DNA of 64,000 bases. It comes from Talinum fruticosum (Eukaryota > Streptophyta > Magnoliopsida > Caryophyllales > Talinaceae). Both the position numbers and the translations under genes were made by a program. The notes under the pieces were generated by a model. It ran no database searches. It saw only the letters and a list, made by a program, of their open reading frames with translations, and was not told where the DNA came from. Location: assembly GCA_021018815.1 (NCBI GenBank), contig JAITYX010000028.1, positions 6,985,001-7,049,000 on the forward strand. The letters run 5' to 3'. The stretch's first letter is position 1; every line of letters begins with the position of its first letter. Of the stretch, positions 11,291-21,925 are shown one piece after another.

Positions 11291-12408
11291 ACTCCAACAC
11301 CCAGCCTAAGAAAATTCTTCGAAAGACATAGAAAATACAACATGCGCCTTAATCCTCAAAAGTGTACCTTCGGGGTAACCTTAGACAAGCTGTTAGGCTA
11401 TGTTGTCAATCTTAAAAGAATCAAAGTTGATCCATCTAAGATCAAAGCTATTCAAGAAATTCCGCCACCAAAAATAGAAAAGGAGATATAGGGTTTCCTA
11501 GGACACTTAAGTACATTAGTCGTTTCATATAAAAAATGAGTATGGTTTATGAACCCATTTTCAAGAAGCTAAATGGGATACCAAGCGCCAAAAAGCATTC
11601 GAGAAGGTTAGGGAATATTTAGCCAACCCTCCAGTGCTAGTTACGCTCCAACCGGGAAGCCTTTACTCTTGTACTTCACCATGACGAAGACGACTATGGG
11701 AGCCATGATAGCTCAACGAGACGAAAAGGAAAAGTACGCGGTATATTATCTAAGCAAGAAATTCTTAGATTATGTGCTTAGATTATGAGATTAGATACAC
11801 GCCATTAGAGAACACATCATTGGCATTAGTTTGGGCTACCAAGAAGCTCAGGCACTATATGTTGGCCCACACGAGTACATGTGGTAGGATCGATGGATCC
11901 CATTGAGTACATCCTTGAGCAACCAACCATCAGCGAGTAAGATAGCTAGATGGACCATCATGCTATCTAAATTTGAACTCAAGTATGTCCCTCAAAAGAG
12001 ATCAAAGAAAGGGTAGTGTCGAATTCCTAGATGATCTACTTGTAATTGAATCGCAACCCAAACAGACTCGACTTTCCGGACGAAAACATTCTATAAGTAG
12101 AGGTGGACGTATGGACAATGTACTATAGAGATCGGAGCCAAGAGCATAAGGGTTTTTGGTGACTCCAGTCGATCATTAATTAGATTTCACAAAAATGGAA
12201 GTTACGTAGTGAAGCCTTGGCACCCTACCGGGCACATCTAATTTAGTTATCAAAACATTTTGAAAGCATTTCATACACCTACCTTCCTTGGGATGACAAC
12301 CGGTTCGTGGATGCTTCAGCTAAATTAGCATCCTTAATTAATATCCCTAATGACATTCATTCCATGCCCATTCACATAGAGCAATGGAGTCGACCGCACA
12401 CGTATATG
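11291..12408 (+). pseudogene. Truncated Tat-lineage gypsy pol fragment (RT tail, RNase H, aRH)
   Basis: It begins inside RT: LRKFFERHRKYNMRLNPQKC (11308-11367), then LLGYVVNLKRIKVDPSKIKAI, VDPSKIKAIQEIPPPK and a stop at 11489. RNase H remnants include KPLLLYFTMTKTTMGAMIAQRD and YYLSKKFLDY (11660-11775). The second (archaeal-type) RNase H region is partly deleted around 12120 (CNGVY... to EIGAKSIRVFGDSS) and continues to DNRFVDASAKLASLINIPNDI (12297-12359). It is closely similar to the matching parts of the large Tat element at 31740-34560, so both come from one family. It is cut on the left by a gypsy LTR and on the right by a CACTA-like end. Confidence 0.8.
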
Positions 12409-12427
12409 CACTCACAATAAAAAAAGT

Positions 12428-12872
12428 GACATTTACCAACATGGCCTTATTTGTTGGTAAAAGCTAATTTTTTGTTGGTAAAAGGTTTTACCAACGAGAA
12501 AATATATGTTACTAAACTATTGGTAAAAACTTAGTGGATAAAAGTTTTATTAATAGATATGGCAAACTATTGCCATTAGTGTTTAATACCAATAGAAGAG
12601 TTTGTTAGTAATACTTTCACCATTACCAACGAAGTATCTATATTGATTTTATGTGCTAATACCAACAAATATATACGTTGGTAATGGTGAATCCAGTGCC
12701 ATAATCATATCCAACACAAGTATATGTTGGTATTAAAACTTTCCCGCAATTTATATCTCGTTGGTAAAACTTATCCCTTTAACAAGTTCTATTGGTAAAA
12801 AATGTTTTCTTATCACATTATCTGTTGGTAAAAAATATTCAAACGAGTATGCTATCTATTGGTAAATTTTGA
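12428..12872. repeat. Subterminal TTGGTA/TACCAA repeat array
   Basis: At least a dozen copies of TTGGTA or its complement occur (for example near 12434, 12454, 12474, 12490, 12524, 12585, 12625, 12661, 12678, 12729, 12763, 12792, 12827, 12860). Mixed orientation allows local hairpins. In CACTA transposons such motifs bind the element-encoded accessory protein. Confidence 0.6.
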
Positions 12873-13135
12873 TTTCTCCAATCACGACTCTCGTTGTGAA
12901 AAAGTTTATTACAAATTGTTGAAAATGGTAACCTAAACACCTGTCACTATTTTTACATAACTTAACATCACATTCTACACATGAAACAAAAACATATTTA
13001 CACAATAATTTAAATCGTATCACAGTTTTGTTGCAAAAGTTTATAAAGGATGGTCATTTAGTCTTTACAAAAGCATTCTAATTAGTGTCAAAATTCAAAC
13101 CATACACTTAATAAATTAAGAAAATACTAACTACA

Positions 13136-13297
13136 CTATATTATGTTATCCTTCAATTGGGTTATCGTCTTCATCTTCTCCCCTTCATTTTGTTTTCCTT
13201 CATCCACAACATCACCATCTTCAAATTCAAGGTTATTTGCATTTTTATTTCCTTCATTAACAAGCTCAATTGAAGAGATTATTTCTTCCGTTATCCC
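13136..13297 (-). CDS. Candidate terminal exon, acidic protein, unknown
   Basis: On the minus strand a splice acceptor (CCTTTTGTAG) is followed by a 54-codon open frame and a TAG. The peptide is acidic (GITEEIISSIELVNEG, later LEFEDGDVVDEGKQNEGEK). I do not recognise a family. Position and strand fit a gene inside the candidate CACTA-like element. It may be a chance open frame. Confidence 0.3.
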   Translation of the reverse strand, partial: GITEEIISSIELVNEGNKNANNLEFEDGDVVDEGKQNEGEKMKTITQLKDNII

Positions 13298-13604
13298 CTA
13301 CAAAAGGATAGAAAAGAAACCTCTCAAGAAAAAAATCAAAACATAGAGTTTATACTTTGAGCAATATTAAAACATATTTGAAGCAAACATATTTCATATA
13401 CCACCAGACAAGCAAATTACATGGTTAAAACAAATTTGAGATACCAACACCGAGTTAACAAATCCCTCCTCATTTTAGTTCCAAACTTTTCAAGCAATGG
13501 AAAATTTTCGGTTCAAATCTTGCACTTTTCACTTATTTCGGATACCAAAAGCAATTTAAAGCAAGCATATTTCATATACCACCAAATTTGAGATATCGCC
13601 AACA

Positions 13605-14805
13605 AGTTTTTAGTTGATTTTAGACACTTTAAGATGGACAAAATCCATCTCGAATAATCGCCAACAACTTAAACAATTTCGGACATAGTAATGAAAGAAC
13701 TACTACAAAGTCATCTACATAAAACTTGGAGGAAGTTAATTCTCAAGGAATCAAGGCCATGGACTAGTCAAAAAAAAGTTAGGAAGGATATCCAATCAAG
13801 AAAAGAGTTGTCCAAGCTTGGTTCCAACTTTTGACTCCTTCTTTCCGATGCTAGAATTTATTATTTTCTAACTATTTTTCACTAAAATTTCGGTCACGTA
13901 ATATTTAAGAAAGTTTTTAATTGATTTTAGACACTTTAAAATGGACAAAATCCATCCTTAATAATCGCCAGACAAGTTGAAGAATTTCGAGACTTAATCA
14001 TGAAAGAACTAGTTCAAAATCATCTAGTTCAAAGTCATCTCGCATAAAACGTGGAGGAAATTAATTCTCAAGCAGTCGGGGCCATGTACTAGTCTAAAAT
14101 AAAATTAGGAAGGATATCTAATCAAGAAAAGAGTTGTCCGAGGTTTGGTTCGAACTTTTGACACTTTCAGTTCTTTTTGGTAGTAGAATTTTTTATTTTC
14201 ACTAAACTTTTAGTTTGTAATATTTAAAAAGTTTTTAGTTGATTTTAGACACTTTAAGATGAACAAAATCCATCCTTAATAATCGCCGACGAGTTGAAGA
14301 ATTTCGAGACTTAGTCATGAAAGAACTAGTTCAAAGTCATCTAGTTTAAAGTCATCTACATAAAACCTATATAAAGCTAATTTTCAAGTATTCGGGGTCA
14401 TAGAATAGTCTTAAAAAAAGTTAGGAAGGATATCCAATAAAGAAAAGAGTTGTCCAAGCTTGGTTCCAACTTTTGACACCTTCAGTTCTTTCTTGTAGTA
14501 GAAATTTTTAGTTTCGGCTATTTTCGACACTTTAAGATGAAAAAATCCATCCTCAATAACCGCCACCGAGGTTGAAGAATTTCAAACTTGGTCATGAAAG
14601 AACTAGTTCAAAGTCATCTAGTTCAAAGTCATCCGCATAAAACTTGAAGGAAGTTAATTCTCAAGAGTCAAGGCCATGGACTAGTCTAAAAAAAGTTAGG
14701 AATGATATCCAATTAAGAAAAGAATTGTCCAAGCTTGGTTCCAACTTTTGACACCTTCAACTCTTTCCAAGTAGTGCAATTCTTTATTTTCGGGCTATTT
14801 TTTTG
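13605..14805 (+). repeat. Four tandem units of about 300 bp
   Basis: Units begin near 13605, 13911, 14228 and 14516, each with TGATTTTAGACACTTTAA or a variant. Each repeats the order: AAATCCATC..AATAATCGCC, TGAAAGAACTA(GTTCAAAGTCATC), ATAAAAC..GGAGGAAGTTAATTCTCAAG, GGCCATGGACTAGTC, AGTTAGGAAGGATATCCAAT, AAGAGTTGTCCAAGCTTGG. Unit length varies (roughly 290-320 bp) through small indels, including duplication of the TAGTTCAAAGTCATC block in units 2-4. There is no coding signal. Confidence 0.8.
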
Positions 14806-15288
14806 TCAAAATGGTCCGTATTATTTTCTTGAGTTGTAATATATTAGTTTTACTTGTGTTACAAATGTTTAGAGTCCTTATACCTTAATCAAGAGTGCAA
14901 CTAGAGAAAACAAGTTTCAGCCACCTAAATGCATTTTACATGGACAGAAAGTTTTAACAAGCTTCGAGCAAGTTTTGGCTAACAAATTTACATGGACGAG
15001 AAAGTTCACGAGTTCAAAATTTGAATGGACAGAAAGTTCATCTGCTCAAAAGCTGCTAAATTTCTAGCAAGTTTCAACCAAGTTTCAGCCAAGTTACATT
15101 AAGAAGTATATTTCATTGGCTTTCCAAAAGTTAATCTTCATCTTCCTAAAAGCATTTTACACTAAGAACATGAGTTGTGTAAAATTGGATATAACATACA
15201 TGTAATACTGCATATAGAAGTAGGTAATTGCTTATTAATTGATGTGGTAAAAGTTGAACATGGCAATTTATCATTGTTATGAACTTAC

Positions 15289-15436
15289 TAATTGCAGCTT
15301 CAATAGAGTTGATTTTTATAGGGAACATAGAGCGGCAAACCGATGACCCCACAAATGTTGTGCCCCGATCAAATGGAGTTGATGCTTTGGTTGAATTAGG
15401 GACTACGCCTTGTATTGAAATTACCATTCTTCCCAT
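15289..15436 (-). CDS. Candidate exon, unknown protein
   Basis: On the minus strand an ATG at 15436 opens MGRMVISIQGVVPNSTKAS followed by FVGSSVCRSMFPIKINSIEAAI. It runs into a consensus splice donor GTAAGT (complement at 15283-15288). The peptide looks like real coding sequence, but I do not recognise the family. It could be part of the CACTA-like element or of an unrelated gene. Confidence 0.3.
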
Positions 15437-15440
15437 TTGA

Positions 15441-16330
15441 AGTTAAAAAGCCCTACATCACCATAAATACATGACTTGTTAAAATATACTATACATAATT
15501 TATATATATATATATAGGAAGGGTTCAAGTAAGTACCCCCTTATAGGTAAGCACTTCTAATCTTGACGAGTTGAATATCTTGATCTAACGACTTAAATTA
15601 AAAGATATTTTATGATTAAAAAAAGAAAATAAAAAATTAAGGGGAAGGGGTCAGCAACAACCCTCCTCATTTTCCAATTTCCCAACTTGCTTTCTCTCTT
15701 CTCTCTCACTCTCGAGTCATCCATGCCCAGATTTGGCCAAACCGGCCTCCAGCCAGCTGCAGCAGCCAGCCCGTCGCCGGAATCCGACGGTCGCCCTCGA
15801 TCGCCCGCTCATCTCCGGTTCGCCCACCTCGCTTCCTCGCCCACCTCTCTCTCGGTTATACCTCCTCTCTCTCTTGCTCTATCTTGTCGCCGGCAGTACC
15901 TATGGTCCTTCTATCCGGGCGGCAACATCTATGTTTCGATTGCTTAGCCACGGTGTCTCGGTCAAAGATCCATCATCGCCAGCCATTCCACGATCAAAGC
16001 TCTTCCTTTCAAGCGAAATTAGGGTTTTCAAAACTGATAATTCAAGTTCAATTAAGTAATTTCTTTATCTTTGCCAATTTCTTGATCAATTCAACCGAGG
16101 ACTTAAATACTCCAAGCTCTCTTCTATTGTTTGCGAATTGCTTTCTAAAATTTGTCTTTGCGAATTCAGGTCGCATCTTTGTTTTGTTTATAAAGCTTTC
16201 GAAATTGAACTTCCTTCTATTGTTTTGTCGGGTACTTGTAGTTGTCAGTTCAACCGATTTGGTACATTTGTGAATTTGTTGGATAAGTGTTGTTTTATGA
16301 AATTGAGATGCTTTGTTTGATGAAAGCTTC
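15441..16330 (+). other. AT repeat and GC-rich leader-like stretch, no assignable gene
   Basis: A short TA run (15501-15518) precedes AGGAAGGGTTCAAGTAAGTACC, a kind of sequence common at ends of plant repeats. From 15690 to 16020 the DNA is GC- and CT-rich, ending with AATTAGGGTTTTC and then AT-rich, intron-like sequence. Open frames here (15687-15947, 15733-16059, 15884-16273) have low-complexity Ser/Pro/Leu composition and no domain. It may be the 5' leader of a lost gene or of a transposon. Confidence 0.3.
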
Positions 16331-17439
16331 CTTTTATTGTTTTGTTGGATAAGTATGTTGTACTAATGTGAATTTGAGATGATAAGTCTCGTTATGGTGG
16401 TGGTGTCGAGTCTGCATGCATTGTTGTGAAAAAAATTAACATGACAAAATTACTCCATAATATCCTAGCAAACGTCATAAAATTAATGGCTATGTATACA
16501 ACCCCCTCCAAAATAAAAGCTGCAGATATTTGGCATTTATGCTCATAAAAAAGGCATTAATAGGGGTTGAATTTTCTTCTAAAATGCTGATGGATGAACA
16601 GACTCACCCATTTCAAGTTGCATCAAGAATGTTTATATACTCGGTGTCCATTTTTTAAACTCTGCTAAATTTTATACATATTAACTTATTTTAATGGGAG
16701 TCTCCTTTTAAAAAGATTCATATGTATTTACATAAACTTTTAAATTTCTTCGTGGCTCCCGAGTGCCAAGGACACAGGTCGTCAAAGGGTGGTTCTACCC
16801 TAGTCAATGCCATGAGAAAAAAAGCTTATCGCATTGGTCTTTCGTATGCGATTACTCGTAGGGCTACCATCAGGTTCGAGCTCTATATTTCCAAAGTTGG
16901 CCTTTCCTGTTAACATCTTCACTACTATTTGAGCTACCTCTACAAGCCATTCATCATCCGGTAATGAGCTACACGTAGGTTCGGGAGAGTAAAAGGAAAA
17001 AAAAAAAAAGAAAAAGAACATTTAGGTCTACTAGTCAAGAATACTCATCTCGAAATAAATCAAACCGACTAGTTTGTACTTAGTTATTTGATCCAATTAT
17101 TTGAAACCAGACTTAAAATAAGATGATTTTGATTTAAACCATGAACATTACTGCCTCACTAGTATTCATGTTGTTTTCTTAACAAGTTTTTTATCTGTTT
17201 GTGTGATATGCTTGGTGTGCATTGTTATCTATTTAAAAGTTAGAGTTTGAGGGAAACAATTTACATGTAGAACTGAAATTGTCATCAATATGGAAGTCTT
17301 ACCACAAGTTTCACGACACATAAGTCTAGCAAACAACCACCCCTACCCCAACAAAACAAAAGGTGCATTTTGCCTATTGCTTGGCTAACTCAAAACTCAT
17401 AAGTTACCTTGTAGCTTGGTCAAACAAAAGCTTATTAAC

Positions 17440-17506
17440 TCAATACGGGAGGGCATTTGTGCAATGGCACAAATAATGTAGGTTCGAATCCCACATAGGC
17501 TGTCTT
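17440..17506 (+). repeat. SINE-like tRNA-derived fragment
   Basis: GTAGGTTCGAATCCCAC (17478-17494) has a perfect RNA polymerase III B-box core, GGTTCGAATCC, and folds as a T-arm with four of five pairs. It is followed by ATAGGCTG. The D-arm part upstream is degenerate. It is the inverted partner of the piece at 17648-17720. Confidence 0.35.
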
Positions 17507-17647
17507 GAACGCATTTGGATAGCATTTACATACAGGAAACAAATTGGCTTGAAACATATTCAAAAAGCTCAATATATCCGAAAATTGTACAACTGTACAA
17601 CACTTGTCATTCAAAGTTTTTTCCTAATACCCTTTTATAATTCATGT

Positions 17648-17720
17648 AGCCTATGTGAGATTTGAACTCACATCTTTTGTTTAAGTACATAAATGCTCTG
17701 CCGCTTGAGCTAATAGGTGT
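17648..17720 (-). repeat. tRNA-like sequence, probably a SINE head or tRNA pseudogene
   Basis: The minus strand reads TTAGCTCAAGCGGCAGAGCA (a D-arm with GCTC/GAGC pairing and an A box), then GTGAGTTCAAATCTCAC (a perfect five-pair T-arm with a B box) and ATAGGCT pairing with five bases of CACCTAT. The anticodon stem pairs poorly (TTTAT against AACAA), so a working tRNA is unlikely. Confidence 0.45.
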
Positions 17721-18524
17721 ACAAACCTCAACTCAATTCGTCTACACGACTCATTTATACCGAACAACTTTGATAGAAAAATCAGATATGGATATAGTCT
17801 TTTGGCTGTGAAAGAAGTTCTACGTAATTTTGGCGCAATTTCGAACTTGTAGATTGACAAAGTAGAAAGCTTAGCAAACTCGGGCGCCTTTATCACACAC
17901 TTTTTGGAAAATTTATCCTAATATTCAGTTACAAATCTAAAAATCCAAAAAAAAAACAATGAAAAGGAAATACAAATAGCAAATCTTTAAACAAGCATGC
18001 TTAACCATGTGTCCATTGTTTCTAGGTGATTCGAATCGAGCTTAAGGCCAAACACATGGATAGTTACCCTGTCACTTGATACTGCTAACCACTAAGCATT
18101 GGATGAGGAAGCTAGGCTTTGTATCTCCGCTCTGTCGGTTCCCATCCTAACCTTCCTTACACACCATAACAAACATGGATAGTTCCCCTATCACTTAATG
18201 CATTAGAATGACAGCGAGCAACATAAGTAGAGCAAAAGATGAAAAGCGTAAATAATTAGTATAAAACCCAATACTATATCCATTGTATATGCGGACCACG
18301 GAGCAATACGATAAATGACGTGAACGAGATAAACAAAACATGCTGATATATAACAGATTGATAGTCATTACCAAATCTATCATAATATAGCGAAAGAAGA
18401 TATCATCACAAAATCGGGATATGAAAGCTCAAACAAACAACATTCACATTGAAATAAGAATATGAAACAATAGAAAACATATGGTATTTGTGTGAAATTC
18501 AACTACCTTTCTACTCAAGACGGT

Positions 18525-20150
18525 GATAGGCGTTGCATTTCATGAACATAAGTATCAAAGTGCTGCGTTTAAGGTCCAAGATAATCCGTCCGAGACTAGG
18601 AGCTTCCTCCCACAAAACGTCATCGTATGGCCGACGCCCCTACTTGGATTTTTCAAGTGGAACGCTGCGTTTGGCCAAGAAGACTCCCTTTGCAGCACGA
18701 AAGGGCACAAAACCTTAGGTATCCCCGGGTGGCCAGTGCCCCGACCAGGATTCTATTTGGTTTTATCCGATCTTATCACTTCGTTTTAGCCCGGTTTTTG
18801 TTGCCATTTCGGTTCAACTTTGAGCAACTGGATGAGAGTAACCCTAGGTCATTTGTGACCTAGCTCTCTCTCCTCGTAAATAAAGAGCCTTGGCTCTCAT
18901 TTCGATACGACTTTCGCTCATACGTTATGCTCTGTAAAAAGCAAACCAAAAGGCTTATTCCCTAACATTACGTTGTTGAATTTGTCTAAGAGCTACTAAA
19001 TACTCTTTTCTATATTCTGATCTCTTAGCCCCTTTTCAGCTTATTCTCGCTCTATTCTTCATCCTCACCACATCCGAACCAGAATACTCCATCATCAATC
19101 TTCTTACCAACACTCAAAACTCACAAAAAGCCCTTTTTTGATTCACCATCGTCGCGTCACCGGATCTAGTATGGAGATCCAGATTGGCGGGTGGGACAAC
19201 CCGAGGGCACCGATTTGGCCTTCAAATGTTTATTTATTTTATGCTTTTTTATCGCTTTACGTATTGTGGAGAAGAATTGTATCGCTTTTAATTCCTCACC
19301 ACCCGATGTAATCCTTTAAATTTCTCGCTTTTTCTTTTCTTTTCGCCTTTACTTTTTCTTGCTTTCCTTTTATTTGCTTTTTTATCGCTTTCATTCATGT
19401 TTTGGTTGCTTTGAATTTCTGTTTAGCATGTTGTTTGCTTGTGTTTAGTATGTTATTCGATTCACGACTCAAACTAGTAATGGTCGTCTTCGAAGAGTGG
19501 GACGGAAGGGTTTATCCCTACATTTCGTACCCTCGCCCCCAAATCAAATTCTCGGTTCTAAGACTAACGGAGTCATCTTTTTAGCCTTTTTTAGTCTTAG
19601 TTTTCCCATACTAAGATTGAAAGAGGAAATTTTATTTATGATGTTTTTGTTAGTTTTGCACTCCTAAAAAACTAACTGGCAACTCCTGTTTTTGCTTTAT
19701 TTCTATCAAATAGCATCTTGGCCTATTCTCGACCGTAGGTAAAAATTTAGGGCTTCGAACCCGCCCACCGGGCCAAAGGCCGAGGCTGATTTCTTCAGCC
19801 ATGGCTCGTGGTCGGTGCCCCTGGCGACTAGGTGCTGATTTCGGCCAGCACCGAGTGGTCAGTGGCCATGGCTTAGGTCCAAACTGTTGTTGTCACATCG
19901 GTTTGGTCCTAAAGCCTAACGGCAAATTTGAAACCCTAATTTTATTTATTTTGTTAAGTTAAGTAATAATATCCCGGGACTTCTAAAAATAATTTCTAAA
20001 TTCGAAATCTTAATAAGAAGTTAATCCTCACTTTCAAAAATCAATCTTCAAAACCCTAAAATCATTTCAAACCTCCTTTACTAAAAAACCTACGCTAGTT
20101 CTTGGGGAAGCTCGGCCTACCCGGGTAGGTCTCGCCGGCCGTGGTTACCA
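18525..20150 (+). repeat. 5' LTR of the Tat element, left end missing
   Basis: It matches the 3' LTR from GTTGCATTTCATGA onward and ends GTGGTTACCA. The region equivalent to the 3' LTR TATA box reads CTCGTAAATAAAG (18885-18897) instead of CTATAAATAGAG, so the core promoter is altered. The annotated open frames in it (18523-18863, 19402-19584) have no domain and are repeated only as LTR sequence. Confidence 0.85.
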
Positions 20151-20153
20151 TAG

Positions 20154-20172
20154 TGGCAACTCTATCGGGGAC
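20154..20172 (+). other. Primer binding site of the Tat element
   Basis: TGGCAACTCTATCGGGGAC follows the LTR terminus CCA after three bases. TGGCRACTC..GGGGA is the usual form of the primer site in Tat/Ogre elements (tRNA-Arg type in described members). Confidence 0.6.
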
Positions 20173-21925
20173 TAATCACTTATTAAGAGGGCAAAACGTG
20201 AAAATTTGAGTAGTGAGTTTTAATAATGTATTTGCATTAGGCATCCCGCATATTAGCAACCATTGAACATAGTTTATTACTCGTTGTTGGAGCATTAGGT
20301 TTTTTACCCCTTGTTAAACACTTTTGGTAAGAGGTTGCTACTGCGACCTAGGTGGGCCGAACTAGGCTTGATTTCCAACGGAAGCGATACTTCTTCACTC
20401 ATAGCACGCGCTCTAGGTTTACCAAGAGGCACGAGAGGATTATAACATTTTTCTTGCCATGCACCACAAGGAAGCCTAAATACTCGGACTACGAGTCACC
20501 ATGTATCCTACCTAGTTTTAACCCTCTTTTGACCATAGACCTTTTGACTATTAGGTGGCACCTTGTCTTCATTTTCATGCTTGAATGAGTGTGGTTGTTT
20601 TAGATTTAATCTTCTACTTGTGAGTCTTTAAGGATAGGTGAGGAGTGCTTGATTAGCCCTAGCATGGGTGCAAATAAAATATCTTAATAAAATTTCCTAG
20701 AGTCGGTCCATTATGTGCATATAGCCAAAAGTCAAATTATCTTTTCCCTTTAGTTTGATCCATTATTTGCATTTCGAGTCGTACTAAAACTTCCTATAGG
20801 CGGTCTAGGTAGTCACCGTCGGTTAATCTAGAAGGGTCCTACCAAGGACCTTTCTATCCTTTTGGTTAGTCTGTCTTTAGATTTTGACCTCTTTTATCTC
20901 TCTGCATTCCCATTTTGCATTTTTCATATTTCATTTAGCCAAAATAAATTCATCTCAAATTAGGTGAGTCCATTATGCATTTCATTTTACCCAAAATAAA
21001 TTCATCTCAAATTAGGTAAGTCGGTTTTTGAATTTCATTTAACCGGAATAAAATTCATCTCAAATTAGGTGAGTCCGTTTTCGCAATCATTTTAGCCAAA
21101 ATAAATTAATCTTCCATTTAGGAATAATCATTCATGCATTATGTATTAGCCAATCATAAAAGATCATCCCCAATTAAGTCATTGCATACACTTCATTTTT
21201 ATGTGCATTCCTTATGTGCATCCAAATAAAGAGCATTCTTAGTCCCTTCGGGTCTTGCACTTAAATCCCTTCCTCCCAAAAGTGATATTCTATCACATGG
21301 TCCTAAACCTCTTCCTTTGGGGCTGCAGAATAGGGAAGTCTACTGTAATTGAGTACCTTCGGAATCCAAGCTCCAAAAGGTTAGAGCGCCTCAACAAGGA
21401 GCCTGGCACATCTTCTCCCCTCTCTACACCACGTTCTACTTCGCAGTCTACACCGGTATAACATATTTCGGTGTATACCACACCGGTTCGATCTAATTTT
21501 TGCCGTAGGATAGTACCTAGAAAGAATTCCCTTCCAATGGATGGAACACCGGAATAGTCTCCTATTCTTGCTTTGCTTAATGAGAACTCAGCCATGGTGG
21601 AAGCTAGGATAAACGTTCGGGATTAGAAAATAGTGTCCATATCGATTGATCTTAAGGGTATCCTAAAAGCGATTGAGGACGAGTAAGAGAGATGAGGAAG
21701 CGGAACGATTAAGAAGAGGAGGAAGAGCGGGTCCTCCACCTTCACCCAATCTATCTCTTCCAGACAGTCCCAAGCATGAATCTAAACCTCGGTCCTAATC
21801 CACGCGTAAATCGGATAGAACAAATGTTAAGGAAAGTCATCCATGTTCGGTAATCATTACTTTGATCATAAGGGATTCACTTCGATTACGTAACACCCCA
21901 ATCACCATTACTTAATTATCCCCTA
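20173..21925 (+). pseudogene. Tat element leader and Gag N-terminal remnant
   Basis: 20173-21240 is leader without a credible gene; it contains the tandem repeats noted separately. From about 21330 the sequence becomes codon-like, with Ser/Thr/Pro-rich and Arg/Glu-rich segments. Recognisable pieces are MVEARINVRD (21594-21623) and an arginine/glutamate-rich stretch with PPPSPNLSLPDSPKHESKPR (about 21735-21795). This resembles the N-terminal part of Tat Gag. Stops at 21624 and elsewhere interrupt it. It is cut at 21925 by a solo LTR. Confidence 0.45.
20935..21115 (+). repeat. Tandem repeat of about 60 bp in the Tat leader, about three copies
   Basis: AAATAAATTCATCTCAAATTAGGTGAGTC and variants recur at about 20941, 20995 and 21049, separated by TTTCATTTTAGCC-type sequence, with a partial fourth copy near 21104. 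Such arrays are frequent in untranslated regions of Tat/Ogre elements. Confidence 0.75.

Larger units (their letters stand above)
12409..15440 (-). mobile_element. Candidate CACTA-like DNA transposon, one end only
   Basis: It begins CACTCACAATAAAAAAAGTG, close to a CACTA terminus, exactly where homology to Tat sequence stops. It is followed by about 460 bases packed with TTGGTA/TACCAA motifs in both orientations, like the subterminal repeats of CACTA elements. The interior has tandem repeats and two candidate minus-strand exons. I could not find the opposite terminus or a 3-bp duplication, so the right limit is arbitrary. Unmarked stretches (12880-13135, 13298-13604, 14801-15288) are AT-rich and show nothing I can name. 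Confidence 0.4.
16331..18524. other. AT-rich spacer with weak coding and SINE-like remnants
   Basis: No gene is supported. A minus-strand frame ending at 16800 contains EPTCSSLPDDEWLVEVAQIV and a following KMLTGKANFGNIELEPDG segment (17000-16860). It reads like genuine protein but has no family I recognise. Two tRNA-like pieces are listed separately. A third possible SINE-like piece is at 18015-18110 (minus), with GATTCGAATC as a B-box-like core. Confidence 0.3.

Noticed and set aside
13605..14805. CRISPR array
   Set aside because: Units of about 300 bp are contiguous repeats without unique spacers, and this is plant nuclear DNA.
15687..16320. Host gene first exon with protein of 86 to 129 codons
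   Set aside because: Three frames are open through the same GC/CT-rich stretch, none has a domain, and the later part looks like intron sequence.
17648..17720. Functional tRNA gene
   Set aside because: The anticodon stem does not pair and the acceptor stem has only five pairs; a SINE head or pseudogene fits better.
18523..19584. Short plus-strand open frames as genes
   Set aside because: They recur as part of the homologous Tat LTR at 41660-43320 with frame changes, and contain no domain.
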